Under the pieces are notes generated by a model. The model ran no database searches. It had not been told where the DNA came from and worked only from the letters and a program-made list of their open reading frames with translations. From the NCBI RefSeq assembly GCF_013401555.1, contig NZ_CP058552.1:3100001-3164000 (forward strand): a DNA stretch of 64,000 nt, written 5' to 3'. Source of the DNA: Paenibacillus sp. E222. Its GTDB lineage: Bacteria; Bacillota; Bacilli; Paenibacillales; Paenibacillaceae. This document shows positions 30,514-38,989 of this stretch, one piece after another (within the stretch, counting starts at the first letter, position 1; each line of letters begins with the position of its first letter). Position numbers and translations under genes: made by a program.

Positions 30514-30561
30514 TTTACATATTGAAGAAATTTTGATATATTTACGGAAAGTTAACTTTCC
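30514..30561 (+). promoter_or_regulatory. Promoter and perfect palindromic operator of the Xre gene
   Basis: TTTACA (30514-30519), 17 bp, TATATT (30537-30542). Immediately downstream, across the expected start of transcription, lies the perfect 16-bp palindrome GGAAAGTTAACTTTCC (30546-30561), a natural operator for the encoded HTH dimer. Confidence 0.6.
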
Positions 30562-30582
30562 ATTTTTGAAGGAGCTATTATA

Positions 30583-30801
30583 TTGAAAAACAGACTGGAA
30601 GAAATTCGAAAGAAAAATGGAATCAAGCAGGAGGAACTTGCCGACAGATTGGAGGTGTCCAGACAGACGATCGGATCATTGGAGAACGGTCGTTACAATC
30701 CTTCCATTATTCTTGCATTCAAAATTGCCCGTTATTTTGACATGAGCATCGAAGAAATTTTCATTTACGAGGAGGAGCAGGATGATGAAAGCAACCAATA
30801 A
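30583..30801 (+). CDS. Small Xre/Cro-type HTH regulator
   Basis: A 72-residue regulator that is almost only an HTH_3 domain (RKKNGIKQEELADRLEVSRQTIGSLENGRYNPS), then ARYFDMSIEEIFIYEE. TTG 30583 follows AAGGAG by 8 nt. It overlaps the membrane-protein gene by 20 nt. Such YvaO/YozG-like pairs are common in Firmicutes; the palindrome at 30546 suggests it represses its own operon. Confidence 0.9.
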   Translation: MKNRLEEIRKKNGIKQEELADRLEVSRQTIGSLENGRYNPSIILAFKIARYFDMSIEEIFIYEEEQDDESNQ

Positions 30802-31225
30802 GTGGGTGCATGTACTACTGGCAATGGCAGGTCTGGTTATGACATGTATTGGTGGGTTTGCTCTGAGAGGCGAAGCATTAAGCGGAGTCTCGGGTTTGTT
30901 GATCGGTTCAGGTTCGGTGCTTCTGGTTCTGGGGCTTGGCAATACGGTGCATTCCATATGGATGAACAAGTCTTCTAATCAGGCAATGTATGCTGAGCGA
31001 TTGAGACAGAAGGAGATCGATGTTCAAGATGAACGCACTATTCGGTTGAAGGAAAAAGCAGGCTGGAAAACAAATATTACTATTTTTTATATTCTGATGG
31101 CCGTAACCGTGCTATTTAGTCTGATCGGTGTAGAACCGATTGTCGTGACTGTACTGGCGAGTGTTTTCATTTTTCAAATTGGGCTGGGCATCTTCCTATT
31201 CAATTATTACGCGAAAAAAATGTGA
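30782..31225 (+). CDS. Four-helix membrane protein partnered with an Xre regulator
   Basis: A 147-residue membrane protein with about four hydrophobic helices (about 8-28, 33-52, 95-115, 120-140) and a charged middle loop RLRQKEIDVQDERTIRLKEKAG. It matches the DUF2178-like group commonly found after small Xre regulators. Starts at ATG 30782 or 30785 with GAGGAGGAGCAGG upstream, inside the regulator's end, so translation is coupled. Function unknown. Confidence 0.8.
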   Translation: MMKATNKWVHVLLAMAGLVMTCIGGFALRGEALSGVSGLLIGSGSVLLVLGLGNTVHSIWMNKSSNQAMYAERLRQKEIDVQDERTIRLKEKAGWKTNITIFYILMAVTVLFSLIGVEPIVVTVLASVFIFQIGLGIFLFNYYAKKM

Positions 31226-31314
31226 AAATGCCCCTTGGGACGACCGCTTCAATATGAAGGGTAACGATCTCGTCATGTGACTGGTCGAAAAGGGGAAATT
31301 GCGGTAAAATTAAT

Positions 31315-31329
31315 TGAGAATAGTTATCA
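31315..31329. promoter_or_regulatory. Fur-box-like site before the AraC gene
   Basis: TGAGAATAGTTATCA matches the 7-1-7 Fur box TGATAATNATTATCA at all but two positions. It lies about 60 bp before the AraC start codon and suggests iron control. Confidence 0.55.
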
Positions 31330-31389
31330 ATAAGGTTGAATCCATTTCCTTTTCGAGGATCATGATCAATACAGGCGAGGTGAAAACTC

Positions 31390-32352
31390 ATGGGTTTCGA
31401 TTCGTTAGCCGTTGTATACCAACATTATTTAACGCAGGAACCATTCCGTCAGCAGGATGAACATACGTACCTGCTCTCTGCTAAAGCGGGCAGTGGCAAT
31501 ATCAAAAGAGTTACCACGTATAGTGGTATCGAAATTGTGTATTCTCAGATTAATTATAGTGAGCCGTGTCCTACATTCTTTGCGTCGAATATTCCCATCA
31601 TTGAGCTGCAGTTTGCCTTGTCAGGTGCGCGTTATGTAGACATATCCGGTCAGGAATATACGCTGTCTACTGGACAGGGAGCACTCCTTATGATGCGTGA
31701 TTTTGAAGCCTGGTTCCACCCGCCTGCGCAGGAGAATTATACTTCTTTTGCCATCGGCATTCCGATCTCATTGTTCAATTATGCGGGTGCACAATTGGCA
31801 ACCAGCAAGTCCATTCGTTTTCAGGACATTTTGGGGCATTGTGTATTCAAGCCTATCATATTTCAGCTGGATCACAGAATTCGAACGATGATTGACAGTC
31901 TGATTGGCGAATTGAATAACCCCTTCCGATCTTCCTTAATGATGGAAGCGACTGCATTGGAGATATTGAATCGGTTTATGATTCAGCTGTTTGATCTGGC
32001 ACCTATCCCTTTAGGATTCTCCAGAGAGGATATACGGAAGCTGCATACCGCCCGGGAGATTATGGAAGCATGTATGGTGGACCCTCCATCCCTGCTGGCG
32101 TTGTCCAAACAGGTGGGTCTTAATGATTTCAAATTGAAAAAAGGCTTCAAAGCGCTGTTCGGCACTACCGTTTTTGAATATTTGCGTCAGATTCGTCTGG
32201 ATAACGCCATGAAATTGCTGCGCAGCCAAGAGAACAACGTCACTGAGGCAGCGATCGCAGTTGGTTACAGCAATATCAGTGCCTTTTCCCAGCAATTCTA
32301 TCGCAAATTCGGTGTGAAGCCATCGGAAATGAAAAAAAATATTAATAATTAA
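31390..32352 (+). CDS. AraC-family regulator, PchR-like
   Basis: A 320-residue activator. An N-terminal ligand-sensing part (about 1-200) precedes the double HTH of AraC type at about 215-318 (LLALSKQVGLNDFKLKKGFKALFG, then VTEAAIAVGYSNISAFSQQFYRKFG). The form LNDFKLKKGFKALFGTTVFEYLR is characteristic of the PchR/YbtA siderophore-responsive branch. A Fur-box-like site lies upstream and an MFS exporter follows, consistent with control of siderophore handling. ATG follows CGAGGTG. Confidence 0.87.
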   Translation: MGFDSLAVVYQHYLTQEPFRQQDEHTYLLSAKAGSGNIKRVTTYSGIEIVYSQINYSEPCPTFFASNIPIIELQFALSGARYVDISGQEYTLSTGQGALLMMRDFEAWFHPPAQENYTSFAIGIPISLFNYAGAQLATSKSIRFQDILGHCVFKPIIFQLDHRIRTMIDSLIGELNNPFRSSLMMEATALEILNRFMIQLFDLAPIPLGFSREDIRKLHTAREIMEACMVDPPSLLALSKQVGLNDFKLKKGFKALFGTTVFEYLRQIRLDNAMKLLRSQENNVTEAAIAVGYSNISAFSQQFYRKFGVKPSEMKKNINN

Positions 32353-32417
32353 TCCGTCTAACCGTTAATTGTTCCGTATGGAGGCAGTCGAGATTCTTTC
32401 AACCTTATATACTCCAG

Positions 32418-32435
32418 GTACAGTGGTTACTGTAC
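32418..32435. promoter_or_regulatory. Inverted repeat before the MFS gene
   Basis: GTACAGT and ACTGTAC form perfect arms around GGTT. It lies just upstream of the ribosome site of the MFS gene and could be an operator or an RNA hairpin in the leader. Confidence 0.35.
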
Positions 32436-32459
32436 TGAAAAATAAAGGAGTGTATGAGC

Positions 32460-33671
32460 GTGAACAGAATCAGAGGAAGTATTTTTTTTAGCGTATTTGC
32501 AGCCATGTTGGGTCTTATGCTTATTGCTCCCATTATGCCGCCGCTTATTCGTGAGCTGGGGATGAAAGAAAGTCATTCCGGGCTCATTATTTCACTCGGG
32601 TCCATCGCCATGGCTGTAATGGGTCCGGTATGGGGCAGATTCAGTGATCTGAAAGGCAGAAAACCCATCATATTGATTGGATTCATAGGCATGTCCATAA
32701 GCTGTGCGTTGTTTGCTTTAGCGATGTATAGTGGATTAAATGCGTGGATCGGAGGAGGCCTGCTGTTAACCCTTCTCATTGTAACGCGGAGCTTGATCGG
32801 TATGTTCATTCCGGCAGTGTTATCCTCTTCTCAGGCATATATGGGAGATGTGACGGAAGGGGAAGAGCGGGGAAGCGGGATGGCGATTATTAGTGCCGCC
32901 AATGGGCTGGGACTTGTATTAGGCCCTGCGATTGCAGGTGCTTTTACCATAATCGGCCTGCTGTGGCCGCTTTATTTTGGTATTTTTATTGCGTTAGCGG
33001 CGTTTATTATCGCTTTGTTGCTCATTCCTGCTGCCAAGCCGGTCATTCAGGAGAAAGCGCCCAAGGTTAACCCGCTTCAACGCGGTTTGCGGATGTATCT
33101 TGCTGCTGGTTTGGTTACAATGATGGGCATTATGACTTTACAGGTTGTCGGTGGATTTTATTTTCAGGATCAGCTCGCATTATCTCCAGGAGCTACAGCC
33201 AGAATGGTCTCCTTCGGACTCATGTTCTCCGGAGCTGCGATGCTGATCATGCAGGTGATCCAGATGAAGTGGTTGAAATGGCAGCCGCGGCCGATGATTT
33301 TGCTCGGGTCCCTTTTTCTGCTCGCAAGCATGGTATTGTTTCTGATCTCCAGTCAATTGGTTGTCTATTATCTATCCTTCTTCCTGTTCGGCATGGGCTC
33401 GGGTCTGATGATGCCTGGTTTTATGGCAGGAGCTTCTCTTTCGGTCAGCAAAGAACAGCAGGGTGGCGCAGCCGGATTGGTTGCAGCGATTCAAGGCATA
33501 TCAGCCGTGATTACCCCTTTACTGACAACAACACTGTATCAGGTGGATCAACATATTCCGTTCATGCTGATAGCTCTGTTGGTTCTAATCATGGGTATTA
33601 TTATGCTGGGCATTAGAAAAGATCAATCTGGTCCAGCGAAGGCAAAGGAAGCCATACGTTCTGTATCATAG
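32460..33671 (+). CDS. MFS efflux transporter
   Basis: A 403-residue 12-segment major facilitator. Motif A appears as GRFSDLKGRKPII (between segments 2 and 3), and segment 5 carries GLGLVLGPAIAGAF, the antiporter motif C. GTG 32460 is preferred over ATG 32454 because AAGGAG ends at 32450, 9 nt upstream of the GTG. It follows the PchR-like AraC gene on the same strand after about 107 bp. A siderophore-export role is inferred from that neighbour; drug efflux is equally possible. Confidence 0.85.
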   Translation: MNRIRGSIFFSVFAAMLGLMLIAPIMPPLIRELGMKESHSGLIISLGSIAMAVMGPVWGRFSDLKGRKPIILIGFIGMSISCALFALAMYSGLNAWIGGGLLLTLLIVTRSLIGMFIPAVLSSSQAYMGDVTEGEERGSGMAIISAANGLGLVLGPAIAGAFTIIGLLWPLYFGIFIALAAFIIALLLIPAAKPVIQEKAPKVNPLQRGLRMYLAAGLVTMMGIMTLQVVGGFYFQDQLALSPGATARMVSFGLMFSGAAMLIMQVIQMKWLKWQPRPMILLGSLFLLASMVLFLISSQLVVYYLSFFLFGMGSGLMMPGFMAGASLSVSKEQQGGAAGLVAAIQGISAVITPLLTTTLYQVDQHIPFMLIALLVLIMGIIMLGIRKDQSGPAKAKEAIRSVS

Positions 33672-33860
33672 TCAGATAAAGCCAGAAGGTCAAAAAAGGT
33701 CAAAATAAAAGAAAGCAGAATCTATTTTAAGGGAATGAATCGTGGCGTGGAAAAATCGTTCTTTTTGAGCTTTAACGAATTTTGAGCAATGTTGGGGTCG
33801 CTCTTATAATAAGACATGTAAGCAACAACTAAACCAACCACACATAAGGAGCTGATTTTG

Positions 33861-34304
33861 ATGTTTGATCTGATTCCGTTTCGCAAACGAAATGAAGACC
33901 TGTTCGGACACATGCTGAAATCCTTCAATGACATGGTTGAGTCTCCATTCCTCTCTCCATTCGGAACTGGCTTACAGCCATTTCGGACCGATATTCGCGA
34001 GGAACAAAACAAATACTTGGTAGAAGCCGAGCTTCCCGGCATCGCTAAAGAGGATATAGACATTCACGTTGAAGGTAATGAACTGATCATCCGAGCCAAA
34101 CGGAATGAAATGACTGAGCAGAAGGATGATACGAATCGAATCATTCGGCAAGAGAGACGTTCAGGTGAATTTATCCGACGTTTCTATGTGGAGCATATTG
34201 ATGAGGAAAACATCAAGGCCAGATTGGAAAATGGCGTGTTGAAGCTCGACATTCCGAAGCGTCCGGGCGAAGATCACAGCCGCAAAAGCATCCAGATTGA
34301 CTGA
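33861..34304 (+). CDS. Small heat shock protein Hsp20
   Basis: A 147-residue chaperone. The alpha-crystallin domain covers about 40-140 (FRTDIREEQNKYLVEAELPGIAKEDIDIHVEGNELII ... LENGVLKLDIPKR) and ends with the KSIQID C-terminal anchor. ATG 33861 has AAGGAG 9 nt upstream. Single gene with a strong terminator at 34382. No CIRCE element is visible in front. Confidence 0.93.
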   Translation: MFDLIPFRKRNEDLFGHMLKSFNDMVESPFLSPFGTGLQPFRTDIREEQNKYLVEAELPGIAKEDIDIHVEGNELIIRAKRNEMTEQKDDTNRIIRQERRSGEFIRRFYVEHIDEENIKARLENGVLKLDIPKRPGEDHSRKSIQID

Positions 34305-34381
34305 CACATGTAACATGTAAATACGGGAGCGTTCTTCCTCCCTCATGGCAGTCAGCAAGCAGTAGACGTATCTGATGTTAT

Positions 34382-34412
34382 TCCCCGGGGCGCTTAGCCC
34401 GGGGATTTTTTT
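34382..34412 (+). terminator. Terminator after hsp20
   Basis: TCCCCGGG and CCCGGGGA form a GC-rich stem with loop GCGCTTAG and seven T residues. Confidence 0.9.
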
Positions 34413-34519
34413 ACATCATCATTTAACGGGTCTGATTGGACATGTACAGTCCATTTCTTGTTCGCTGGATGACCTCAGTTTCATCACAAAGCGCACAGCA
34501 TGATCCCGGCTGATTCACA

Positions 34520-35077
34520 TTACTTCTCTGCTGCTGCCTGCATCAGCTTGTAAATCTGGCGGGTGGTGTTCACGTTCCGAACCGTCATATATTTGTAGAC
34601 CTTGGAGCCTATGAGTTTGTTCATGCCACTTTGGGTGACAAGTTCTTTACTGACGGAGTATAAAATGGCTCCGGGAACATATAGCAATGTGCCGATTTCC
34701 GGTTTGATGGGCAGTTTGTCCAGAACTGAAACGTCATTTACCTCATCCCAGAGGAACATGACATCACTTTTGGCCGCGGCATCATTCGTCCATTGCTCCG
34801 GCAGTGCCTGAATAACCGTCCGTACTTCATCCAGATTACGTACCATCACCTTGATCTGTAAGCCAAAATCAACAGCTATGGCTTGTTCAAGAATTTGGGC
34901 TATTTCAGCGTTTGCATCCAAGCGTTCCTGATGGTCGGCAAAGATAATATTGCCGGAGTTGATATACGTCACCACATCCAACATGCCCGCTTGCTCAAAC
35001 GTTTCTTTCAATTGCTTCATATTGATTTTATTATTACCGCCCACATTAATACCCCGAAGCAGAGCAACATAGATCAT
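34520..35077 (-). CDS. DUF1697 family protein
   Basis: A 185-residue cytoplasmic protein. It begins with the DUF1697 signature MIYVALLRGINVGGNNKINMKQLKETFE and ends with the MTVRNVNTTRQIYKLM block. The family is widespread and has no proven function. ATG 35077 has GGAGGG 7 nt upstream. It follows the SUKH-like gene by 34 bp on the same strand and may be cotranscribed with it. Confidence 0.9.
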   Translation of the reverse strand: MIYVALLRGINVGGNNKINMKQLKETFEQAGMLDVVTYINSGNIIFADHQERLDANAEIAQILEQAIAVDFGLQIKVMVRNLDEVRTVIQALPEQWTNDAAAKSDVMFLWDEVNDVSVLDKLPIKPEIGTLLYVPGAILYSVSKELVTQSGMNKLIGSKVYKYMTVRNVNTTRQIYKLMQAAAEK

Positions 35078-35111
35078 GATTCAACCCTCCGTATTCTGTG
35101 ATCCTTTACTT

Positions 35112-35762
35112 CTAACGAAATGACAAATACTCAAATAAATGTGCAGTATGCTCTTCTCCCAGTACATCATTCAATATAGGTTCAACATGCTCCAGATATT
35201 CGGGTTTGGTTTCATACGTTTCCTCGTCCTTCAATTCGCCGTCATAGTCCCGTGCAGCTTCAATCAGGATGGCCAGTGCATTAAAAAAGTCTGTTAATGA
35301 ATCGGCAACAAGCTGAGGTTCTTCACCCGCAAAGGCCGCATATACAGGCGAGTTCGGTGCTGCTGTATCCACGATTAAGGGATCATCGTTAAAATTCGCA
35401 ATGACGACATGATTTTTTGGCCACGAGGCTGACTCCTCATAGGGTTCGTTCATGCCGATCCAGCGGTGACCTAGTTGCTGACGATGGAGATGTTCAGGTG
35501 CAACAAAGAAGAGCAGAGCCGCATCACCGATCTCGACGGCTGCACTTTTCATTTTGAGTGTGCCTTTGGCCAGTTCATCCATCATCTCGAAGTGGCTGTA
35601 CAGATATTGAAGCTCTGGAGAGAGCGGGATTCGTTCATCCACTTCCGGCAGGCGGTGTTGTTCACGAGGACGCAGATCATTATTTTTGAAAAGTCCATAT
35701 GCTTCATTATATAAATCTTGCTGCTCTACCAAACGGATGAGGGCGGCATTTAGCTGTTCCAT
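35112..35762 (-). CDS. SUKH (SMI1/KNR4)-like protein
   Basis: A 216-residue soluble acidic protein. The middle part (LSPELQYLYSHFEMMDE ... VEIGDAALLFFVAPEHL ... VVIANFNDDPLIVDT ... SPVYAAFAG) follows the SUKH pattern: a start helix, a strand with polar display residues, and the late IVDT strand. No toxin gene is next to it. Start ATG 35762 with AAGGAGG about 12 nt upstream. Confidence 0.7.
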   Translation of the reverse strand: MEQLNAALIRLVEQQDLYNEAYGLFKNNDLRPREQHRLPEVDERIPLSPELQYLYSHFEMMDELAKGTLKMKSAAVEIGDAALLFFVAPEHLHRQQLGHRWIGMNEPYEESASWPKNHVVIANFNDDPLIVDTAAPNSPVYAAFAGEEPQLVADSLTDFFNALAILIEAARDYDGELKDEETYETKPEYLEHVEPILNDVLGEEHTAHLFEYLSFR

Positions 35763-36010
35763 CGGTGGCTGATTCCTCCTTGTATTAGGCTTGTTTTCAA
35801 GCAGTTACATTCCCTTATAGTCATAAGCATAATCATATATCAAAATGGGAAAAGCTTACACCCTGGTTATATAAATTGAACTAAAGAATATTTACACTTG
35901 CCACTCCGATGAAGAACAACCTTCCGATCGCTGTTATCCCCAGATTTTTTTGATTTCCTCTTTTAAAGGTGAAAATCCGGGAATAAAGGCGAAGCGTATG
36001 CTCCCGATGT

Positions 36011-36033
36011 AGCTTTCTTTCAGAAAGCTTTTA
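36011..36033. other. Hairpin in the long leader region
   Basis: AGCTTTCT and AGAAAGCT (36011-36029) form a perfect 8-bp stem with a 3-nt loop and are followed by four T residues. It looks terminator-like but no gene ends just before it on the plus strand. The rest of 35763-36108 shows no gene. Confidence 0.4.
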
Positions 36034-36108
36034 TCTCCGCTTCTTCAGGTTATTTCTGTCCTCTCCGGTTCTCGTGTAAATGTGTAGATCAATTGATATA
36101 CTTAATGT

Positions 36109-36145
36109 TGAATGCGTTTACATTAAACGGCGAACATGTTATACT
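36109..36145 (+). promoter_or_regulatory. Promoter with cre site over the -35 box
   Basis: TTTACA (36117-36122), 17 bp, TATACT (36140-36145). The cre site TGAATGCGTTTACAT (36109-36123) is a full consensus match on the minus strand and covers the -35, so CcpA binding would block RNA polymerase. The RAT begins only 14 nt downstream of the -10 box. Confidence 0.75.
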
Positions 36146-36158
36146 TTTTCTCAAATGA

Positions 36159-36242
36159 GGATTGTTACTGCTTTGGCAGGCAAAACCTGAATGTTGATAT
36201 GTGTGGACTCCGTCCAGCTCATATTGATGTTTGGGTTTTTTT
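36159..36242 (+). promoter_or_regulatory. RAT 6: LicT-type antiterminator before the Sde182-like gene
   Basis: GGATTGTTACTG...GGCAGGCAAAACC (36159-36187) is an exact RAT core. AAAACCTGAA (from 36183) pairs with TGTTTGGGTTTTTTT (36228-36242) as the competing terminator. It is 32 kb away from licT and precedes a lipoprotein gene with no PTS role. Confidence 0.85.
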
Positions 36243-36334
36243 GCATTTTACGGTCCATATTAAGTAGCAGGCCGACATCGCAGACATTCCCAAAACACAT
36301 CGCGTGGAACACAAGAAAGGGGAGCATCACGAAC

Positions 36335-37969
36335 ATGAGTACAGGAAAATGGTTAAACGTTTTGGCGGCTGGCTGCCTCAGTATGGTTCTGATTGTCAGT
36401 GGGTGCGCATCCAAAACACCGCAAACGGCCACTGAAACGCCGAACAAGACGGCAGAACAGGAACAAAATGAACCTGTAGAAACGGCAGATCATTCTGCAA
36501 CCAAAGCCAGAACGGTAATTACAACCGATGGTGAAGTGGATGATATGAACTCGGTTATTCGTTTTCTCTTATATTCCAATGAAATGGATCTGGCGGGCAT
36601 TGTGCTGACCAGTTCAGTGTATCATTATGCAGGCGACGAGGAAGCAGGAATCCAACCTTTCCGCTGGACAGGAACACAGTGGGTGTACGATATGATTGAT
36701 GCCTATGGTGAGATCTATCCCAACTTGTCCAGACATGCAGAGGGATATCCGGAGCCGGAGCAGCTTCGCAAGATGACCAAAATCGGTAATATCTCTGACA
36801 AAGGGGAGATGGCGAAAGAAACGGAAGGTTCCAAATTTCTCGAAACGCTTTTCCTCGACGATGATTCCAGAGATCTGATTGTGCAGACCTGGGGCGGTAC
36901 GAATACAACAGCCAGAGCACTGAAATCGATTGAAGAACAGTACAAGGACACCGCAGAGTGGGAAACGATTCGCAAAAAGGTCAGTGATAAACTGGTGCTA
37001 TACATTATCCTCGATCAGGATGACAGCTATAACGACTATATTGCAAAAAATTGGCCGGACATTCGCATTCTGAACGACCAATCGAACTTCTGGCATTTTG
37101 CCTATGCGTGGAAATTCCATACAGAGGAAGTCAATAGCAAGCTGCATGGCGACTGGATGGTCAAAAACATTCTGGATGGTCATGGCAAGTTGTTGGATAT
37201 GTATGCAACCATGGGTGATGGTAAAATGATTGAAGGCGAGCTGGACGAAGAGCAGCGCGGTAGTGCTGAATATTTGAAGAAAAATCCGCAGTATGACAAA
37301 TACGATTTTATCTCCGAAGGTGATTCGCCATCCTTCTTCTATCTGATCGATAATGGCCTGCGCAGTATGGAAGACCCTTCCTACGGTGGATGGGGTGGTC
37401 GCTTCGGTGTGGTAAATGACAAGCTGTTTAGGAACAACGTTCTTGATTACGATCCGTATACCAAACGATATGAGGCTGAATACTCTCTGATGAGATGGTT
37501 TGACGATATTCAGAATGATTTTGCGGCTCGTGCCGATTGGGCCGTCGCGGATACCTTTGAAGGAGCCAACCATAATCCGACACTCACCATTAAGGAAGGA
37601 TTAGACCTTTCCGTCAGCCCGGGCGAGAAAGTAACCCTTCATGCAGAAGGTCAGGACCCGGATGGGGATCAACTGACGTACAGATGGTGGAGATATTTTG
37701 AAGCAGATACGTACAAAGATTCCAATGTCCAGGAGGAGAAGGTCCAGCCTGAGATGGCGGGTGACCTGCAGCTTGGATTGCATCGTGAACTGGCCAAGGG
37801 TGAGAAGCTGGATACGATTCAATTAGCGGACAGCGACACCAATGCTGTAACGTTCACCGTGCCTGATGATGCCAAATCCGGTGATACAATTCATATTGTA
37901 GCCGAAGTACAGGATGATGGAGAGCATCAGTTGAAGCATTATCAACGTGTGATTCTCACTGTAAAATAG
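36335..37969 (+). CDS. Lipoprotein with DUF1593/Sde182 nucleoside-hydrolase-like domain
   Basis: A 544-residue surface lipoprotein: lipobox LIVSGC with Cys24. The main domain (about 60-400) starts with TTDGEVDDMNS (Asp65, Asp69, Asp70), the Asp-rich calcium loop of nucleoside hydrolases. This matches PF07632 (DUF1593), now named after Saccharophagus Sde182, described as cellulose binding. The tail (about 415-544, NHNPTLTIKEG...DPDGDQLTYRWW) is an Ig-like domain. ATG 36335 has AAGGGGAG 10 nt upstream. RAT and cre control links it with beta-glucoside use. Whether it hydrolyses N- or O-glycosides or just binds glucan is open. Confidence 0.82.
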   Translation: MSTGKWLNVLAAGCLSMVLIVSGCASKTPQTATETPNKTAEQEQNEPVETADHSATKARTVITTDGEVDDMNSVIRFLLYSNEMDLAGIVLTSSVYHYAGDEEAGIQPFRWTGTQWVYDMIDAYGEIYPNLSRHAEGYPEPEQLRKMTKIGNISDKGEMAKETEGSKFLETLFLDDDSRDLIVQTWGGTNTTARALKSIEEQYKDTAEWETIRKKVSDKLVLYIILDQDDSYNDYIAKNWPDIRILNDQSNFWHFAYAWKFHTEEVNSKLHGDWMVKNILDGHGKLLDMYATMGDGKMIEGELDEEQRGSAEYLKKNPQYDKYDFISEGDSPSFFYLIDNGLRSMEDPSYGGWGGRFGVVNDKLFRNNVLDYDPYTKRYEAEYSLMRWFDDIQNDFAARADWAVADTFEGANHNPTLTIKEGLDLSVSPGEKVTLHAEGQDPDGDQLTYRWWRYFEADTYKDSNVQEEKVQPEMAGDLQLGLHRELAKGEKLDTIQLADSDTNAVTFTVPDDAKSGDTIHIVAEVQDDGEHQLKHYQRVILTVK

Positions 37970-37992
37970 CCAAGGATCAAAAAAATAAGAAC

Positions 37993-38024
37993 AAAGAGCC
38001 CTTTCGTGATGAGAGGGCCTTTTG
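37993..38024 (+). terminator. Terminator after the Sde182-like gene
   Basis: AAAGAGCCCTTT and AGAGGGCCTTTT form a stem with loop CGTGATG-type and a short T run. Confidence 0.7.
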
Positions 38025-38157
38025 GCATACAGTGTGCATGATGATTTATGTATCCAAAGTAATGAAAATTAATATTTCTATCCATAACCCAAATATTTCC
38101 GATATAATAACCAGATGGATCAAAGCAAAAGAATACGACCTCAGAGAGGTGATTTGG

Positions 38158-38964
38158 ATGACGATTGACGTCCTCGTGCGTAACAATGTGAATGTGCTGG
38201 GAACAGGCAGCCAAACGATTATGTTTGCACATGGGTTTGGGTGTGATCAGGATATGTGGCGCTATATTGTACCGAGTTTTACGGAGAACTACCGGGTTGT
38301 TTTATTTGATTATGTAGGCTCGGGTGAATCTCAAATTAACTATTATGATGCAGACAAATACAGCAATCTTCAAGGATATGCCCAGGATGTACTGGAAATT
38401 ATGGAAGCGCTCAACTTGAGAGATGTTATATTTGTTGGACACTCGGTCAGCAGCATGATTGGTATGCTCGCTTCCATTCATGAACCCACCTATTTCAGGC
38501 AAATCGTCATGCTGGGGCCTTCGCCTCGTTATGTAAATGATTTACCGAGTTATTATGGGGGTTTCGATCGACGTGACATTGATGAGTTGCTGGATATGAT
38601 GCAGATGAACTTTATTGGTTGGGCGAGTTATCTTGCTCCAATCGTGATGCAGAACCCGGAACGGAAAGATCTGGCGGAAGAGTTGGAAAAGAGCTTCTGT
38701 TCGAGAGATCCGCACATTGCGAGACAATTTGCAGAAGTAACGTTTTTATCCGACTGTCGTGTCGATCTGGATCAGGCGTCGGTACCGACATTGATTCTCC
38801 AGTGCTCCGATGATAGCATTGCTCCGGTTGAAGTAGGAAATTACCTGCATGCTCATCTGAAAAATAGCAGGCTTCAGCAGATGACTGCGAAAGGGCATTA
38901 CCCGCATCTCAGTCAACCGGAAGAAACGATCCGATTAATCAAGAATTATTTAACGATTGCATAA
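38158..38964 (+). CDS. rsbQ: RsbQ-like alpha/beta hydrolase, stress-signal partner
   Basis: A 268-residue alpha/beta hydrolase equal in length to Bacillus subtilis RsbQ. Catalytic residues fall at the same numbers: Ser96 (GHSVS), Asp219 (SDDS) and His247 (KGHYPHL). RsbQ is needed there for the PAS-phosphatase RsbP to sense energy stress. ATG 38158 follows AGAGGTG. A TATAAT lies at 38103-38108, with no good -35. Here the neighbour 25 bp downstream is a PAS-GGDEF protein rather than a phosphatase, so the module probably feeds c-di-GMP signalling. Confidence 0.9.
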   Translation: MTIDVLVRNNVNVLGTGSQTIMFAHGFGCDQDMWRYIVPSFTENYRVVLFDYVGSGESQINYYDADKYSNLQGYAQDVLEIMEALNLRDVIFVGHSVSSMIGMLASIHEPTYFRQIVMLGPSPRYVNDLPSYYGGFDRRDIDELLDMMQMNFIGWASYLAPIVMQNPERKDLAEELEKSFCSRDPHIARQFAEVTFLSDCRVDLDQASVPTLILQCSDDSIAPVEVGNYLHAHLKNSRLQQMTAKGHYPHLSQPEETIRLIKNYLTIA

Positions 38965-38989
38965 AACTCGGAAGAAAGGCAGTTCATCC

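Noticed and set aside
33722..34063. Minus-strand open frame across the hsp20 start
   Set aside because: Covers the hsp20 promoter and coding region; composition and lack of motif mark it as a shadow.
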